Positions 52,370 through 61,043 of a DNA stretch of 64,000 bases are shown piece by piece. The DNA lies in NCBI RefSeq assembly GCF_041224545.1, contig NZ_JBGFGP010000166.1, positions 62,001-126,000 of the forward strand, written 5' to 3'. Source of the DNA: Sedimentitalea sp041224545 (GTDB lineage: Bacteria > Pseudomonadota > Alphaproteobacteria > Rhodobacterales > Rhodobacteraceae). Under the pieces are notes generated by a model that searched no databases, was not told where the DNA came from, and saw only the letters and a program-made list of their open reading frames with translations. Positions within the stretch are counted from its first letter, which is position 1; each line of letters starts with the position of its first letter. The translations under genes were made by a program, and so were the position numbers.

Positions 52370-53944
52370 TTGAAGATAGGAACGCCGAAGGAAATTCACG
52401 AGGGCGAACGTCGTGTCGCCATGACGCCCGAAAGCGCGGCGCAGCTTCAGAAGCTGGGACATGAATGCCTGATCGAAACCGGGGCCGGGCTTGAGGCCGG
52501 CTTTTCGGATGCGGCCTATGAGGCTGCGGGCGTTGAAGTGGTCAAGACTGCGGCTGCCCTTTACAAGGCCTCTGATGTGGTGGCCAAGGTGCGCCCGCCC
52601 ACCGAAACCGAAGTCAAGCGGCTTCGCAAGGACCAGACGCTGATTTCGTTCTTCTATCCGGGGTCCAACGAGGAACTGATGGGCAAGGCCGCCGAAAAGG
52701 GCGCAACCGTCATCGCCATGGACATGGTGCCACGGATCAGCCGCGCCCAGAAGATGGACGCGCTGTCGTCGATGGCCAATATCGCGGGCTATCGCGCGGT
52801 CATCGAGGCGGGGAACAATTTCGGTCGTTTCTTCACCGGTCAGGTGACGGCGGCGGGCAAGGTGCCCCCGGCCAAGGTGCTGGTCGTTGGCGCCGGCGTG
52901 GCCGGTCTGGCCGCGATCGGTACGGCGACGTCGCTGGGCGCGATTACCTATGCCTTTGACGTACGTCCCGAAGTTGCGGAGCAGATCGAGTCCATGGGGG
53001 CCGAGTTCGTGTTCCTCGAGTTCGACGAGTCCGAATTGCCCGACGGCGCGGCGACCGGAGGCTATGCGCCGCCGTCCAGCCCCGAATTCCAGGCCAAGCA
53101 GCTTGAAAAGTTCCGCGAAATTGCGCCGGACATGGATATCGTCATCACCACGGCCCTGATCCCGAACCGGCCCGCGCCGGTGCTGTGGACCAAGGACATG
53201 GTCGAGTCGATGAAACCGGGCAGCGTGATCGTCGACCTTGCCGCCGAACGTGGCGGCAATTGCGAACTGACCGTGATGGACGAAAAAATCGTGACCGATA
53301 ACGGCGTTACGATTATCGGCTATACCGATTTCCCGTCGCGCATGGCGGCGCAGAGCTCGACGCTCTATGCCAACAACATCCGTCACATGATGGCCGATCT
53401 CACGCCTGAAAAGGACGGGGCGATCAATCATGACATGGAAGATGACGTCATCCGCGGTGCCACCATCACCCATGACAAGGAAGTCACCTTCCCGCCGCCA
53501 CCGCCCAAGGTGCAGGCGATCGCGGCCAAGCCCAAGGAAAAACCGAAGGAACTGACCGCGGAAGAGAAGCGCGCGCAGGAAGTGGCCGAGTTCAAGGCCC
53601 AGACCAAGCAACAGGTGACGCTGATCGCGGTGGGCGCGGTGGTGCTGCTCGGGGTCGGTCTCGTCGCCCCGGCGAGCTTCATGCAGCATTTCATCGTCTT
53701 CGTGCTCTCGGTCTTTGTCGGGTTCCAGGTGATCTGGAACGTGTCGCACTCGCTGCATACGCCGCTGATGGCCGTCACGAACGCGATCAGTTCGATCATC
53801 ATTCTTGGGGCGCTGATGCAGATCGGCTCAAGCAGCTTACTCGTGATCATACTCGCTGCGCTTTCCATTTTCATGGCGGGGATCAACATCTTCGGCGGCT
53901 TTCTTGTCACCCGGCGGATGCTCGCCATGTTCCAGAAATCCTAA
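52370..53944 (+). CDS. pntA: NAD(P) transhydrogenase subunit alpha
   Basis: The NAD(H)-binding alpha subunit (524 residues) of the proton-pumping transhydrogenase, which makes NADPH at the expense of the proton gradient. It has MKIGTPKEIHEGERRVA-type N-terminus, VLVVGAGVAGLAAIG (dinucleotide fold), and RMAAQSSTLYANNI, then a linker rich in Lys and Pro and a C-terminal membrane domain of four helices. The start is TTG at 52370, preceded by CAGGGGGA; an upstream GTG at 52337 adds 11 atypical residues. It forms an operon with pntB, 12 bp downstream. Confidence 0.94.
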   Translation: MKIGTPKEIHEGERRVAMTPESAAQLQKLGHECLIETGAGLEAGFSDAAYEAAGVEVVKTAAALYKASDVVAKVRPPTETEVKRLRKDQTLISFFYPGSNEELMGKAAEKGATVIAMDMVPRISRAQKMDALSSMANIAGYRAVIEAGNNFGRFFTGQVTAAGKVPPAKVLVVGAGVAGLAAIGTATSLGAITYAFDVRPEVAEQIESMGAEFVFLEFDESELPDGAATGGYAPPSSPEFQAKQLEKFREIAPDMDIVITTALIPNRPAPVLWTKDMVESMKPGSVIVDLAAERGGNCELTVMDEKIVTDNGVTIIGYTDFPSRMAAQSSTLYANNIRHMMADLTPEKDGAINHDMEDDVIRGATITHDKEVTFPPPPPKVQAIAAKPKEKPKELTAEEKRAQEVAEFKAQTKQQVTLIAVGAVVLLGVGLVAPASFMQHFIVFVLSVFVGFQVIWNVSHSLHTPLMAVTNAISSIIILGALMQIGSSSLLVIILAALSIFMAGINIFGGFLVTRRMLAMFQKS

Positions 53945-53956
53945 GGAGGCCGTAGC

Positions 53957-55390
53957 ATGGAATTCGGATTCACGACGGCGGCCTATGTGGTCGCGGCAGT
54001 TCTCTTCATCCTGTCGCTGGGCGGTCTTTCCGGCCAGGAGAGCGCAAAACGCGCTGTCTGGTACGGTATCGTGGGCATGGCGCTGGCGATCTTTGCCACG
54101 CTGATCGGGCCCGGATCGGGTCTCTGGCTGTTGTCGCTTCTGCTGATCGCTGCCGGTGGCGCGATCGGCTATGTGGTGGCACAGCGCGTTCAGATGACCG
54201 AGATGCCCCAACTGGTCGCGGCGATGCACAGCCTCGTCGGCCTTGCGGCGGTCTTCGTCGGCTTCAACGCGCATTTCGAACTGGGCAACGTGCTGGCGAT
54301 GGACGACGCAGCCAGGAAATCTCTCGACGGGTTCGCGGCGCTTCTGGCCAAGAAGGATGCGGTAGAGATCAACATCCTGCGCGTCGAACTGTTCCTCGGC
54401 ATCTTCATCGGTGCGATCACCTTTACCGGATCGGTCATCGCCTATGGCAAACTGGCGGGCAAGGTGACGTCTGCTGCAACCAAGCTGCCCGGCGGTCACG
54501 CACTGAATGCCGGTGCGGCGGCGTTGTCGCTGATCTGTCTGATCTGGTATTTCAACACCGGTGGCTTCCTGCCGCTGCTGCTGATGACGCTTGCGGCGCT
54601 GTTCATCGGCTACCACCTGATCATGGGCATCGGCGGCGCCGACATGCCGGTCGTGGTGTCGATGCTGAACAGCTACTCTGGCTGGGCCGCGGCGGCGATC
54701 GGCTTCTCGCTGGGCAACGATCTGCTGATCGTGGTCGGCGCGCTGGTCGGTTCGTCGGGTGCGATCCTGTCCTACATCATGTGCAAGGCGATGAACCGTC
54801 ACTTTGTCAGCGTGATCCTTGGCGGTTTCGGCGGTACGTCGGGCCCGGCGATGGAAGTCGAGGGCGAGCAGGTCGCGATCGAGGCCGACGGCGTGGCGCA
54901 GGCACTGAACGATGCCGACAGCATCATCATCATCCCGGGCTACGGGATGGCGGTTGCGCAGGCTCAGCAATCGGTCAGCGAACTGGTCCGCAAGCTGCGC
55001 GCCAAGGGCAAGAATGTGCGCTTTGCGATCCACCCGGTTGCCGGGCGTCTGCCGGGGCACATGAATGTGCTTCTTGCCGAAGCCAAGGTGCCTTACGATA
55101 TCGTGCTGGAAATGGACGAGATCAATGATGACTTCCCCAATACCGATGTTGCCATCGTGATCGGTTCGAACGACATCGTGAACCCGGCGGCGCAGGAAGA
55201 TCCCAACAGTCCCATCGCCGGCATGCCGGTGCTGGAATGCTGGAAGGCCAAGCAGGTCTTTGTCTCCAAACGCGGTCAGGGCACCGGCTATTCCGGCATC
55301 GAGAACCCGCTGTTCTTCAAGGAGAATACCCGGATGTTCTACGGTGACGCGAAAGAGTCGCTCGACAAGCTGTTGCCGATGATCGAGTGA
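53957..55390 (+). CDS. pntB: NAD(P) transhydrogenase subunit beta
   Basis: The 477-residue beta subunit. The N-terminal half has about nine membrane helices, including AVFVGFNAHFELG with the channel His region and GGADMPVVVSMLNSYSGWAAA; the C-terminal half is the NADP(H) domain with IIPGYGMAVAQAQ, GRLPGHMNVLLAEA and VIGSNDIVNPAAQ. The ATG follows AAGGAGG. A terminator hairpin follows the stop. Confidence 0.96.
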   Translation: MEFGFTTAAYVVAAVLFILSLGGLSGQESAKRAVWYGIVGMALAIFATLIGPGSGLWLLSLLLIAAGGAIGYVVAQRVQMTEMPQLVAAMHSLVGLAAVFVGFNAHFELGNVLAMDDAARKSLDGFAALLAKKDAVEINILRVELFLGIFIGAITFTGSVIAYGKLAGKVTSAATKLPGGHALNAGAAALSLICLIWYFNTGGFLPLLLMTLAALFIGYHLIMGIGGADMPVVVSMLNSYSGWAAAAIGFSLGNDLLIVVGALVGSSGAILSYIMCKAMNRHFVSVILGGFGGTSGPAMEVEGEQVAIEADGVAQALNDADSIIIIPGYGMAVAQAQQSVSELVRKLRAKGKNVRFAIHPVAGRLPGHMNVLLAEAKVPYDIVLEMDEINDDFPNTDVAIVIGSNDIVNPAAQEDPNSPIAGMPVLECWKAKQVFVSKRGQGTGYSGIENPLFFKENTRMFYGDAKESLDKLLPMIE

Positions 55391-55408
55391 CCTGACGCAA
55401 CGCGACGA

Positions 55409-55446
55409 AAAAGAGCCCCTGCCGGATATCCGGTGGGGGCTTTTTC
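55409..55446 (+). terminator. Terminator after pntB
   Basis: A long imperfect hairpin with AAAGAGCCCC paired to GGGGGCTTTTT around an inner GCCGGATATCCGGT stem, followed by a T run, 18 bp after the pntB stop. Confidence 0.88.
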
Positions 55447-55678
55447 ATTTCAGGGTGCGGCGCGTCATCAAGGCAGGCCGGCATTTCAAACCCCTGAAAT
55501 TGCGGCGGAGAAACGGGTTGCGCCATGTTTTTTGTCCGAATGACTGGCCATGCGTTATTTTCAGGCAGTTGCGTTTGCATGGCCCGGGTATACCAATGTA
55601 TTCCTTTAACTGATTGAATTTATATGATTTAGCGCCAATTGTGCCCGGTTCTCGCGGGCGCTCTGACAGGACGGTCTG

Positions 55679-56959
55679 ATGCCCCAAATCGAAGATCACC
55701 CATTACGCTATCGACTGGCAAACGAACTGCATGCCCGCCCGTTTCCTGAAATCCAAGCGGGCAGCAGCGTCGTATTCGTCGCGATCAAGCAACCGAACGA
55801 AGCGGTCAGCCGCGATCGGGGCGCGGATCTTTCCCACCTGATCGCGCTGCTGGACCGTCATGGCGCGCCACATCCGCAGCCCGGTGCGACGCATTACAGC
55901 AACCGTATCGGTCAGCACGTCCTGAAATGGGAGCAACATACCGAATTCGTAAGCTACACCGCCTATCGCGACGGCGTGTCGAGCCGACCGTTCGACCCGG
56001 CCGATTTCGAAGTGTTTCCCGAAGATTGGCTTGAGACCGCACCGGGACAGCGGATCACATCGGCGATGGTCCGGGTGGAGCCACGGCCTGCTGACCAGGA
56101 GATCACGCGCAAGCTGGCCGACTGGTTCGTGCCCGAGAGCACGGCCATCGCGCATGTGCTGGACGAGAGTGCGATCATGTCGGGCGATTTCCGCATCGAC
56201 CCCGCCGGACATTTGCGGTTCGCCGTTTTCGTTGAAGAGCAGACCAGCGAGTCGCGCATCGGTCGGCTGATTCAGCGCATCTGCGAAATCGAAACCTATA
56301 AATCCATGTCGATGCTCGGGTTTTCTCGCGCCAGAGAGATGTCGACGCAGATCGCCCAGCTCGACAACAACCTCGCGGCGCTGATGACGGAAATGACACG
56401 GGGCACAACGCCGCCGGACGTGATCCTGCCCGAGCTGTTGTCGATTTCCTCGCAGCTCGAGACCCTGGCGGCGAATTCGTCGTTCCGGTTTGGGGCGACC
56501 GGTGCCTATGAGGCGTTGGTGAACGAGCGTATCCGGGTGTTGCGTGAAGCGCGGTTTCACGGGCGGCAGACCTTTGGCGAGTTCATGATGCGCCGTTATG
56601 CGCCCGCGATGCGCACGGTCAAATCAACCGAGACACGGCTGCAATCGCTGGCCGACCGGGCGATCCGGGCGGGTGATCTGCTGCGAACCCGCGTTGACGT
56701 CGAGCGCAGCGCGCAGAACCAGGCCCTGCTTGAGAGCATGGATCGCCGCGCCGACCTGCAACTGCGCCTGCAACATACGGTCGAGGGATTGTCGGTGGTG
56801 GCCATCAGCTATTACGCCGTTTCGCTTGCAGGATACCTGCTCTATCCGCTCGCCGGCGCGACCGGGCTCAGCAAGGGAATGCTGACCGCGCTGGTGACAC
56901 TGCCGGTGATCGCGATGGTCTGGTGGATGGTGCGTCGTATTCGCCGCAAGATGGAGTGA
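55679..56959 (+). CDS. DUF3422 family membrane-anchored protein
   Basis: A 426-residue protein. A large soluble N-terminal region contains RYRLANELHARPFPEIQ and WEQHTEFVSYTAYR, family features of DUF3422, then a helical middle (LDNNLAALMTEMTRG, SLADRAIRAGDLLRTRVDVERS) and two C-terminal membrane segments (about 370-417). The topology suggests a membrane-anchored protein with a cytoplasmic head; the overall form recalls CorA-like metal transporters but lacks the GMN motif. Function unknown. Confidence 0.88.
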   Translation: MPQIEDHPLRYRLANELHARPFPEIQAGSSVVFVAIKQPNEAVSRDRGADLSHLIALLDRHGAPHPQPGATHYSNRIGQHVLKWEQHTEFVSYTAYRDGVSSRPFDPADFEVFPEDWLETAPGQRITSAMVRVEPRPADQEITRKLADWFVPESTAIAHVLDESAIMSGDFRIDPAGHLRFAVFVEEQTSESRIGRLIQRICEIETYKSMSMLGFSRAREMSTQIAQLDNNLAALMTEMTRGTTPPDVILPELLSISSQLETLAANSSFRFGATGAYEALVNERIRVLREARFHGRQTFGEFMMRRYAPAMRTVKSTETRLQSLADRAIRAGDLLRTRVDVERSAQNQALLESMDRRADLQLRLQHTVEGLSVVAISYYAVSLAGYLLYPLAGATGLSKGMLTALVTLPVIAMVWWMVRRIRRKME

Positions 56960-57002
56960 CGCGGGCTGCCTGCGAGGGCCACAACGGGACGCTCCGAACC
57001 GG

Positions 57003-57989
57003 TTATCTGCCGCGAATGCGCGGGTCCAGCGCATCGCGCAGCCCGTCCCCCAGGTAATTGACGCTGAGCACGGTCAGCGAAATCGCCGCACCCGGCCAGA
57101 TCACCCGTTCGGGATAATCCTGAAGATAGTCCGTGCCGTCAAAAAGCAGCCGCCCCCATGTCGGGAAATCCGGTGGAAAGCCGAGACCGAGGAAAGACAG
57201 GCTGCTTTCGGTGATGATCGCGGTGGCAATCCCCAGCGTCGCCGAGACCATGATCGGGCTGAGGACATTGGGCAGGATATGCCGCGCGATCATCTTGCTG
57301 TCGGTGGTGCCGATGCTGCGGGCCGCCAGAACGAATTCCCGTTCCTTCAGTGCCAGTACATCGCCACGAACGATGCGGGCGGTGGGCATCCAGCTGGTGA
57401 TGCCGATGGCGCAGACGATCAGGATGAAGATGCCCTGTTCCGCGCCGAACGCCGCGCTGAGCGGCTCGCGAAAGAGCAGCATCATCACCAGCAGCAGCGG
57501 CAGGAGAGGCAGGGCGAGGAACAGATCCGTCAGCCGCATCAGCGGGCCGTCGAGCCTGCGAAAATAGCCGGCGATCACCCCGACGAAGGACCCGAGGAAC
57601 AGCGCCAGCAGCATTGCCGTCATGCCCACGGAAACCGAGGTTTGCCCGCCGGACATCATGCGTGACAGGATATCGCGCCCCAGTTGATCGGTTCCAAAGG
57701 GATGCGCGAGGCTTGGCCCCTGGTTGCGGGCGCGAATGTCGATCTGGGTCGGCTCAATGGTCCAGACATAAGGGCCGAGATAAACCGTCAGGATGATCAG
57801 CAGGAACAGGATGCCGCCCCAGAGCGCGCCCTTGTGGGTCTTGAACTGATCCCACACATCCAGCCATCGGCTGCGAGGCGGGCGGTCCGGCACGGGGCCG
57901 CCTGCAACGGTCACGCCCGGATCATGCGCGGCGAGCGCGGCGATTTCATCGACCGGATCGGATGACCTGTCGTGTCGCGGGTCAGTCAT
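57003..57989 (-). CDS. Peptide-type ABC transporter permease (OppC-like)
   Basis: A 328-residue inner-membrane permease with a cytoplasmic N-terminus, six membrane segments and the EAA loop region (ALKEREFVLAARSIGTTDSKMIARHILPN), typical of OppC/DppC. The OppC-specific N-terminal domain contains HPFGTDQLGRDILSR. The ATG at 57989 overlaps the end of the OppB-like gene by 8 bp. Confidence 0.92.
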   Translation of the reverse strand: MTDPRHDRSSDPVDEIAALAAHDPGVTVAGGPVPDRPPRSRWLDVWDQFKTHKGALWGGILFLLIILTVYLGPYVWTIEPTQIDIRARNQGPSLAHPFGTDQLGRDILSRMMSGGQTSVSVGMTAMLLALFLGSFVGVIAGYFRRLDGPLMRLTDLFLALPLLPLLLVMMLLFREPLSAAFGAEQGIFILIVCAIGITSWMPTARIVRGDVLALKEREFVLAARSIGTTDSKMIARHILPNVLSPIMVSATLGIATAIITESSLSFLGLGFPPDFPTWGRLLFDGTDYLQDYPERVIWPGAAISLTVLSVNYLGDGLRDALDPRIRGR

Positions 57990-58989
57990 AGCGGATCCTC
58001 GGGTCAAGAATGCCGTAAAGAACATCGGCGATCAGGTTGAACAGGACGATCAGCACCGCAAAGATAAAGGCCAGCGTCTGCACCATCGGCAGGTCGTTCG
58101 CCTGAATGGAACTGATCAGCAACTGGCCGATTCCGTTCACCTTGAACACCTGTTCGGTGATGATGGCACCGCCAAAGATCGCGGGCACGCCAAGCGCGAT
58201 CACCGTCACCACCGGAATCATCGAGTTGCGCAGCACATGCACCATGACCACGAAATACTCGCTGATGCCCTTGGCGCGGGCGGTGCGCACGTAATCCTGG
58301 TTCAGGTTGTCCAGCATCGAGGCGCGCATGAAGCGGCTGATCTGGGCAGTGATCTGGAGCGCGAGCACCATGACCGGCATGATCATCTGTCGCAATTGTA
58401 CGACAAAGCTGTTCCAGTCGGTCACCTCATGGGTGGTGTCGTAGATCGAGGGGAACCAGCCGAGATTCACCGAAAAGATGACGATCACCAGCACCCCCGA
58501 AAAGAATGGCGGCACCGAAAAGCCGATCATCGACACGAAGGTGCCGGCCTGATCGAACCATGAATATTGCCGGTAGGCCGAGTATATGCCGATGGGCAGG
58601 GCGATCAGGATACCCACGACATAGGCGGTGCCCACCACCCAGAGGGTTTGCGGAATGCGCTGGACCACAATGTCCATGACCGGTGAGCGGGTTTGCCAGC
58701 TCAGAACGCGCAGCTTGCCATCCGCCAGATGGGTGCCGAACACATGGTCGATCAGGATCTGCGGTTCGATCCAGAAGAACTGCACCACCCATTTCCAGAA
58801 ACGTAGCGGAACCGGCTCACCCAGCCCGAGCGCCCTGCGCATCTCTTCCCTGACTTCTACCGGCACCGTCAACGGCACCTGCGACATCGGGTCTCCGGGG
58901 GCCAGTTCCAGCAACAGGAAGATGATCAGGCTGATGAAGAGAAGCGTCGGTACTGCCAGGACCAGTCGTCGGATCGTGAAGGTCAGCAT
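57982..58989 (-). CDS. Peptide-type ABC transporter permease (OppB-like)
   Basis: A 335-residue permease with the OppB/DppB N-terminus (RRLVLAVPTLLFISLIIFLL), six membrane segments and the EAA loop YVRTARAKGISEYFVVMVHVLRNSMIPVV-like. It is coupled to the OppC-like gene and follows the binding-protein gene by 93 bp on the same strand. Confidence 0.92.
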   Translation of the reverse strand: MLTFTIRRLVLAVPTLLFISLIIFLLLELAPGDPMSQVPLTVPVEVREEMRRALGLGEPVPLRFWKWVVQFFWIEPQILIDHVFGTHLADGKLRVLSWQTRSPVMDIVVQRIPQTLWVVGTAYVVGILIALPIGIYSAYRQYSWFDQAGTFVSMIGFSVPPFFSGVLVIVIFSVNLGWFPSIYDTTHEVTDWNSFVVQLRQMIMPVMVLALQITAQISRFMRASMLDNLNQDYVRTARAKGISEYFVVMVHVLRNSMIPVVTVIALGVPAIFGGAIITEQVFKVNGIGQLLISSIQANDLPMVQTLAFIFAVLIVLFNLIADVLYGILDPRIRYD

Positions 58990-59082
58990 TCAGTGGCCCT
59001 TGCGGCTTGTTCTTGTTGCGACGATGCCGCGCCCCGAAACGAATGGGGGCGCGGCAGGTCGGCGGATCAGGCAGCAGGGCCG

Positions 59083-60777
59083 TTACTTGCGGTACCAGTC
59101 GGCGACATTCCACAATTCGGAATCCCACACGTTCATGATGACGCCCCCCAGCGAATTCGCCTGTGCAGAGTTGCGGCCCCGGTGCGTCAGCGGAATCATG
59201 ATATAGTCCTGCATCAGGATGTCATTCAGCTCTTTGGCGAGGCGGGCGCGTTCGTTCAGGTCGCCGGTAACGGCCATTTCCGCCACCAGCGCATCATACT
59301 CCTCGGAGCAGAAGCGCATCATGTTGTTGCCCTGCCACTGGGTTTCCGGGCGCGGGAACTCTTCGCAGATCCAGTTGGCCATGTAAGCCTCGGGGTCGGT
59401 GCCGTCAAAATTGTTGGTGAACATCTCGATATCGGCAAAGAACTTTTCGAACGTGTCGGGCGATCCCGGATCCGAGCCGAAGAACACGGAGGCATCGATG
59501 CTGCGCAGTTCGGTCTCCACGCCGATCTGCGACCACCAGTCCTTGATCAGCGCCTGATAATCCTGCCGTACCGCATTGACCGAGGTCTGGAACAGGATCG
59601 ACAGGCGCACGCCATCCTTGGCGCGGATGCCATCGGGTCCGCGCACCCAGCCCGCGTCGTCCAGCAGCTTGTTGGCTCCTTCAATGTCCTGCACAAGGCA
59701 TCCGTCATTGGCGGTGGACGCATAGATCGCGGGTGCGGGCAGCACATTGCAGGTCAGCTTGCCGAAATCACCATAACCGATTTCCGTCAGGAGGGCGCGG
59801 TCGATTGCCATCGACAAGGCCTGGCGCACCGCCTTGTCGGTCATGAAGGGGTGCGGATGCTTGGCGGTGCCACGCTCGTCACCAAGAGCGGGATCCACAT
59901 CGGTCAGGTTGACATGCAGGCGCTCGACCTGGGTGCCGAAATCGACGATGTTCCTGCCCTTGCCGGCCGCTTCCATGCGTTTGAGCACTTCGGGCGCGAG
60001 TTGCAGATTCCAGGCATAATCGAACTCGCCGGTTTCCATGACCGCACGGCCCGCCGCCGCGGCATCGCCGCCGCCTTTCAGCGTCATGGTCGCAAAGGCG
60101 GGCTTGTCCGGATCGCGATAGTTTTCATTCGCCGCGAGGGTGACCACATCGTTGGGGCGGAATTCGGTCACGGTGAACGGGCCGGTGCCGATCGGATTGA
60201 AGTTGGCCTCGGTGCATTCCGGTGCCTTGGGGCCAAGACAATCCTTGAACTGCGCTTTCTGGATGATCGGCGCCTGAGCTCCGACGAACGGGCCATAGGG
60301 GAACGGCTTGGGCACGCCGAACCTGATCACAACTGTCCGCTCATCCGGGGTTTCCACATCGATGACATCGCCGAATTTCTCGGATTGGGCACATCCGCCG
60401 CCCTCGGCGGTGCAGTATTCCCAGGTAAATTTCACGTCCTCGGAGGTGACGGGCGTGCCGTCCGACCACAACAGTCCCTCCTTGAGCGTCCATGTGATCG
60501 ATTTCAGATCCTCGCTGACACCGCCATTGGCGACGGTCGGCACGTCCTCCGCGAGCCAGGGCACAATGTTGCCGTCCTGATCGTAGCGCGCGAGCGGTTC
60601 GATCACCAGCGAAGCGGCTTCTAGATCCTTGAGGCCGCCGGAAAGATAGGGGGTCATGATCGACGGCGCTTGCCAGTAGATCACCTTGAGTTCGCCGTCC
60701 GATCCACGCTCTGCAAATGCTGAAGGTGCAACCGCTGTTCCTGCGATTGCACCAAGCAACAGGGCTCTGATAGTCAT
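59083..60777 (-). CDS. Peptide-type ABC transporter substrate-binding protein
   Basis: A 564-residue periplasmic binding protein of SBP family 5. The signal peptide MTIRALLLGAIAGTAVAPSAFA ends at about residue 22. Family features include SGGLKDLEAASLVIEPLARYDQDG, TWTLKEGLLWSDGTPVTSEDVKFTWE, IGTGPFTVTEF and DKAVRQALSMAIDRALL. The ATG at 60777 has AAGGAGAA at good spacing. The cargo is likely a peptide or N-acyl amino acid, given the M20 hydrolases beside the transporter. Confidence 0.94.
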   Translation of the reverse strand: MTIRALLLGAIAGTAVAPSAFAERGSDGELKVIYWQAPSIMTPYLSGGLKDLEAASLVIEPLARYDQDGNIVPWLAEDVPTVANGGVSEDLKSITWTLKEGLLWSDGTPVTSEDVKFTWEYCTAEGGGCAQSEKFGDVIDVETPDERTVVIRFGVPKPFPYGPFVGAQAPIIQKAQFKDCLGPKAPECTEANFNPIGTGPFTVTEFRPNDVVTLAANENYRDPDKPAFATMTLKGGGDAAAAGRAVMETGEFDYAWNLQLAPEVLKRMEAAGKGRNIVDFGTQVERLHVNLTDVDPALGDERGTAKHPHPFMTDKAVRQALSMAIDRALLTEIGYGDFGKLTCNVLPAPAIYASTANDGCLVQDIEGANKLLDDAGWVRGPDGIRAKDGVRLSILFQTSVNAVRQDYQALIKDWWSQIGVETELRSIDASVFFGSDPGSPDTFEKFFADIEMFTNNFDGTDPEAYMANWICEEFPRPETQWQGNNMMRFCSEEYDALVAEMAVTGDLNERARLAKELNDILMQDYIMIPLTHRGRNSAQANSLGGVIMNVWDSELWNVADWYRK

Positions 60778-60877
60778 GTCGTTCTCCTTGTTGGACGCTT
60801 TCACGCCTCTCCCCGCATGAAACTGCAGGTGTTTCTTGTGCTGCAGCAGGGACATGCAGGAGATACAATGACGGGTT

Positions 60878-60895
60878 AAAACAATACGTTGTTTT
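60878..60895. promoter_or_regulatory. Palindrome in the divergent ABC-transporter promoter region
   Basis: AAAACAA-TACG-TTGTTTT, a perfect 7-bp inverted repeat, sits 100 bp before the binding-protein gene and 148 bp before the ATPase gene. Its symmetry and place suggest an operator for a local regulator; no regulator gene is adjacent in the window. Confidence 0.5.
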
Positions 60896-61043
60896 TAGCG
60901 ACGTCCCTTGCGGCACTTGTCTGCTTATCGAAACAGAGTTTGCAGAAAATGCAAGAGTTGCCTTTCCTGAATTCAACCGGAGGGTTTGACAGCGGTGTCA
61001 CTCGCGCCGTAGCCTTCGAATTTGTCAATCCCGGAGAACGTCT

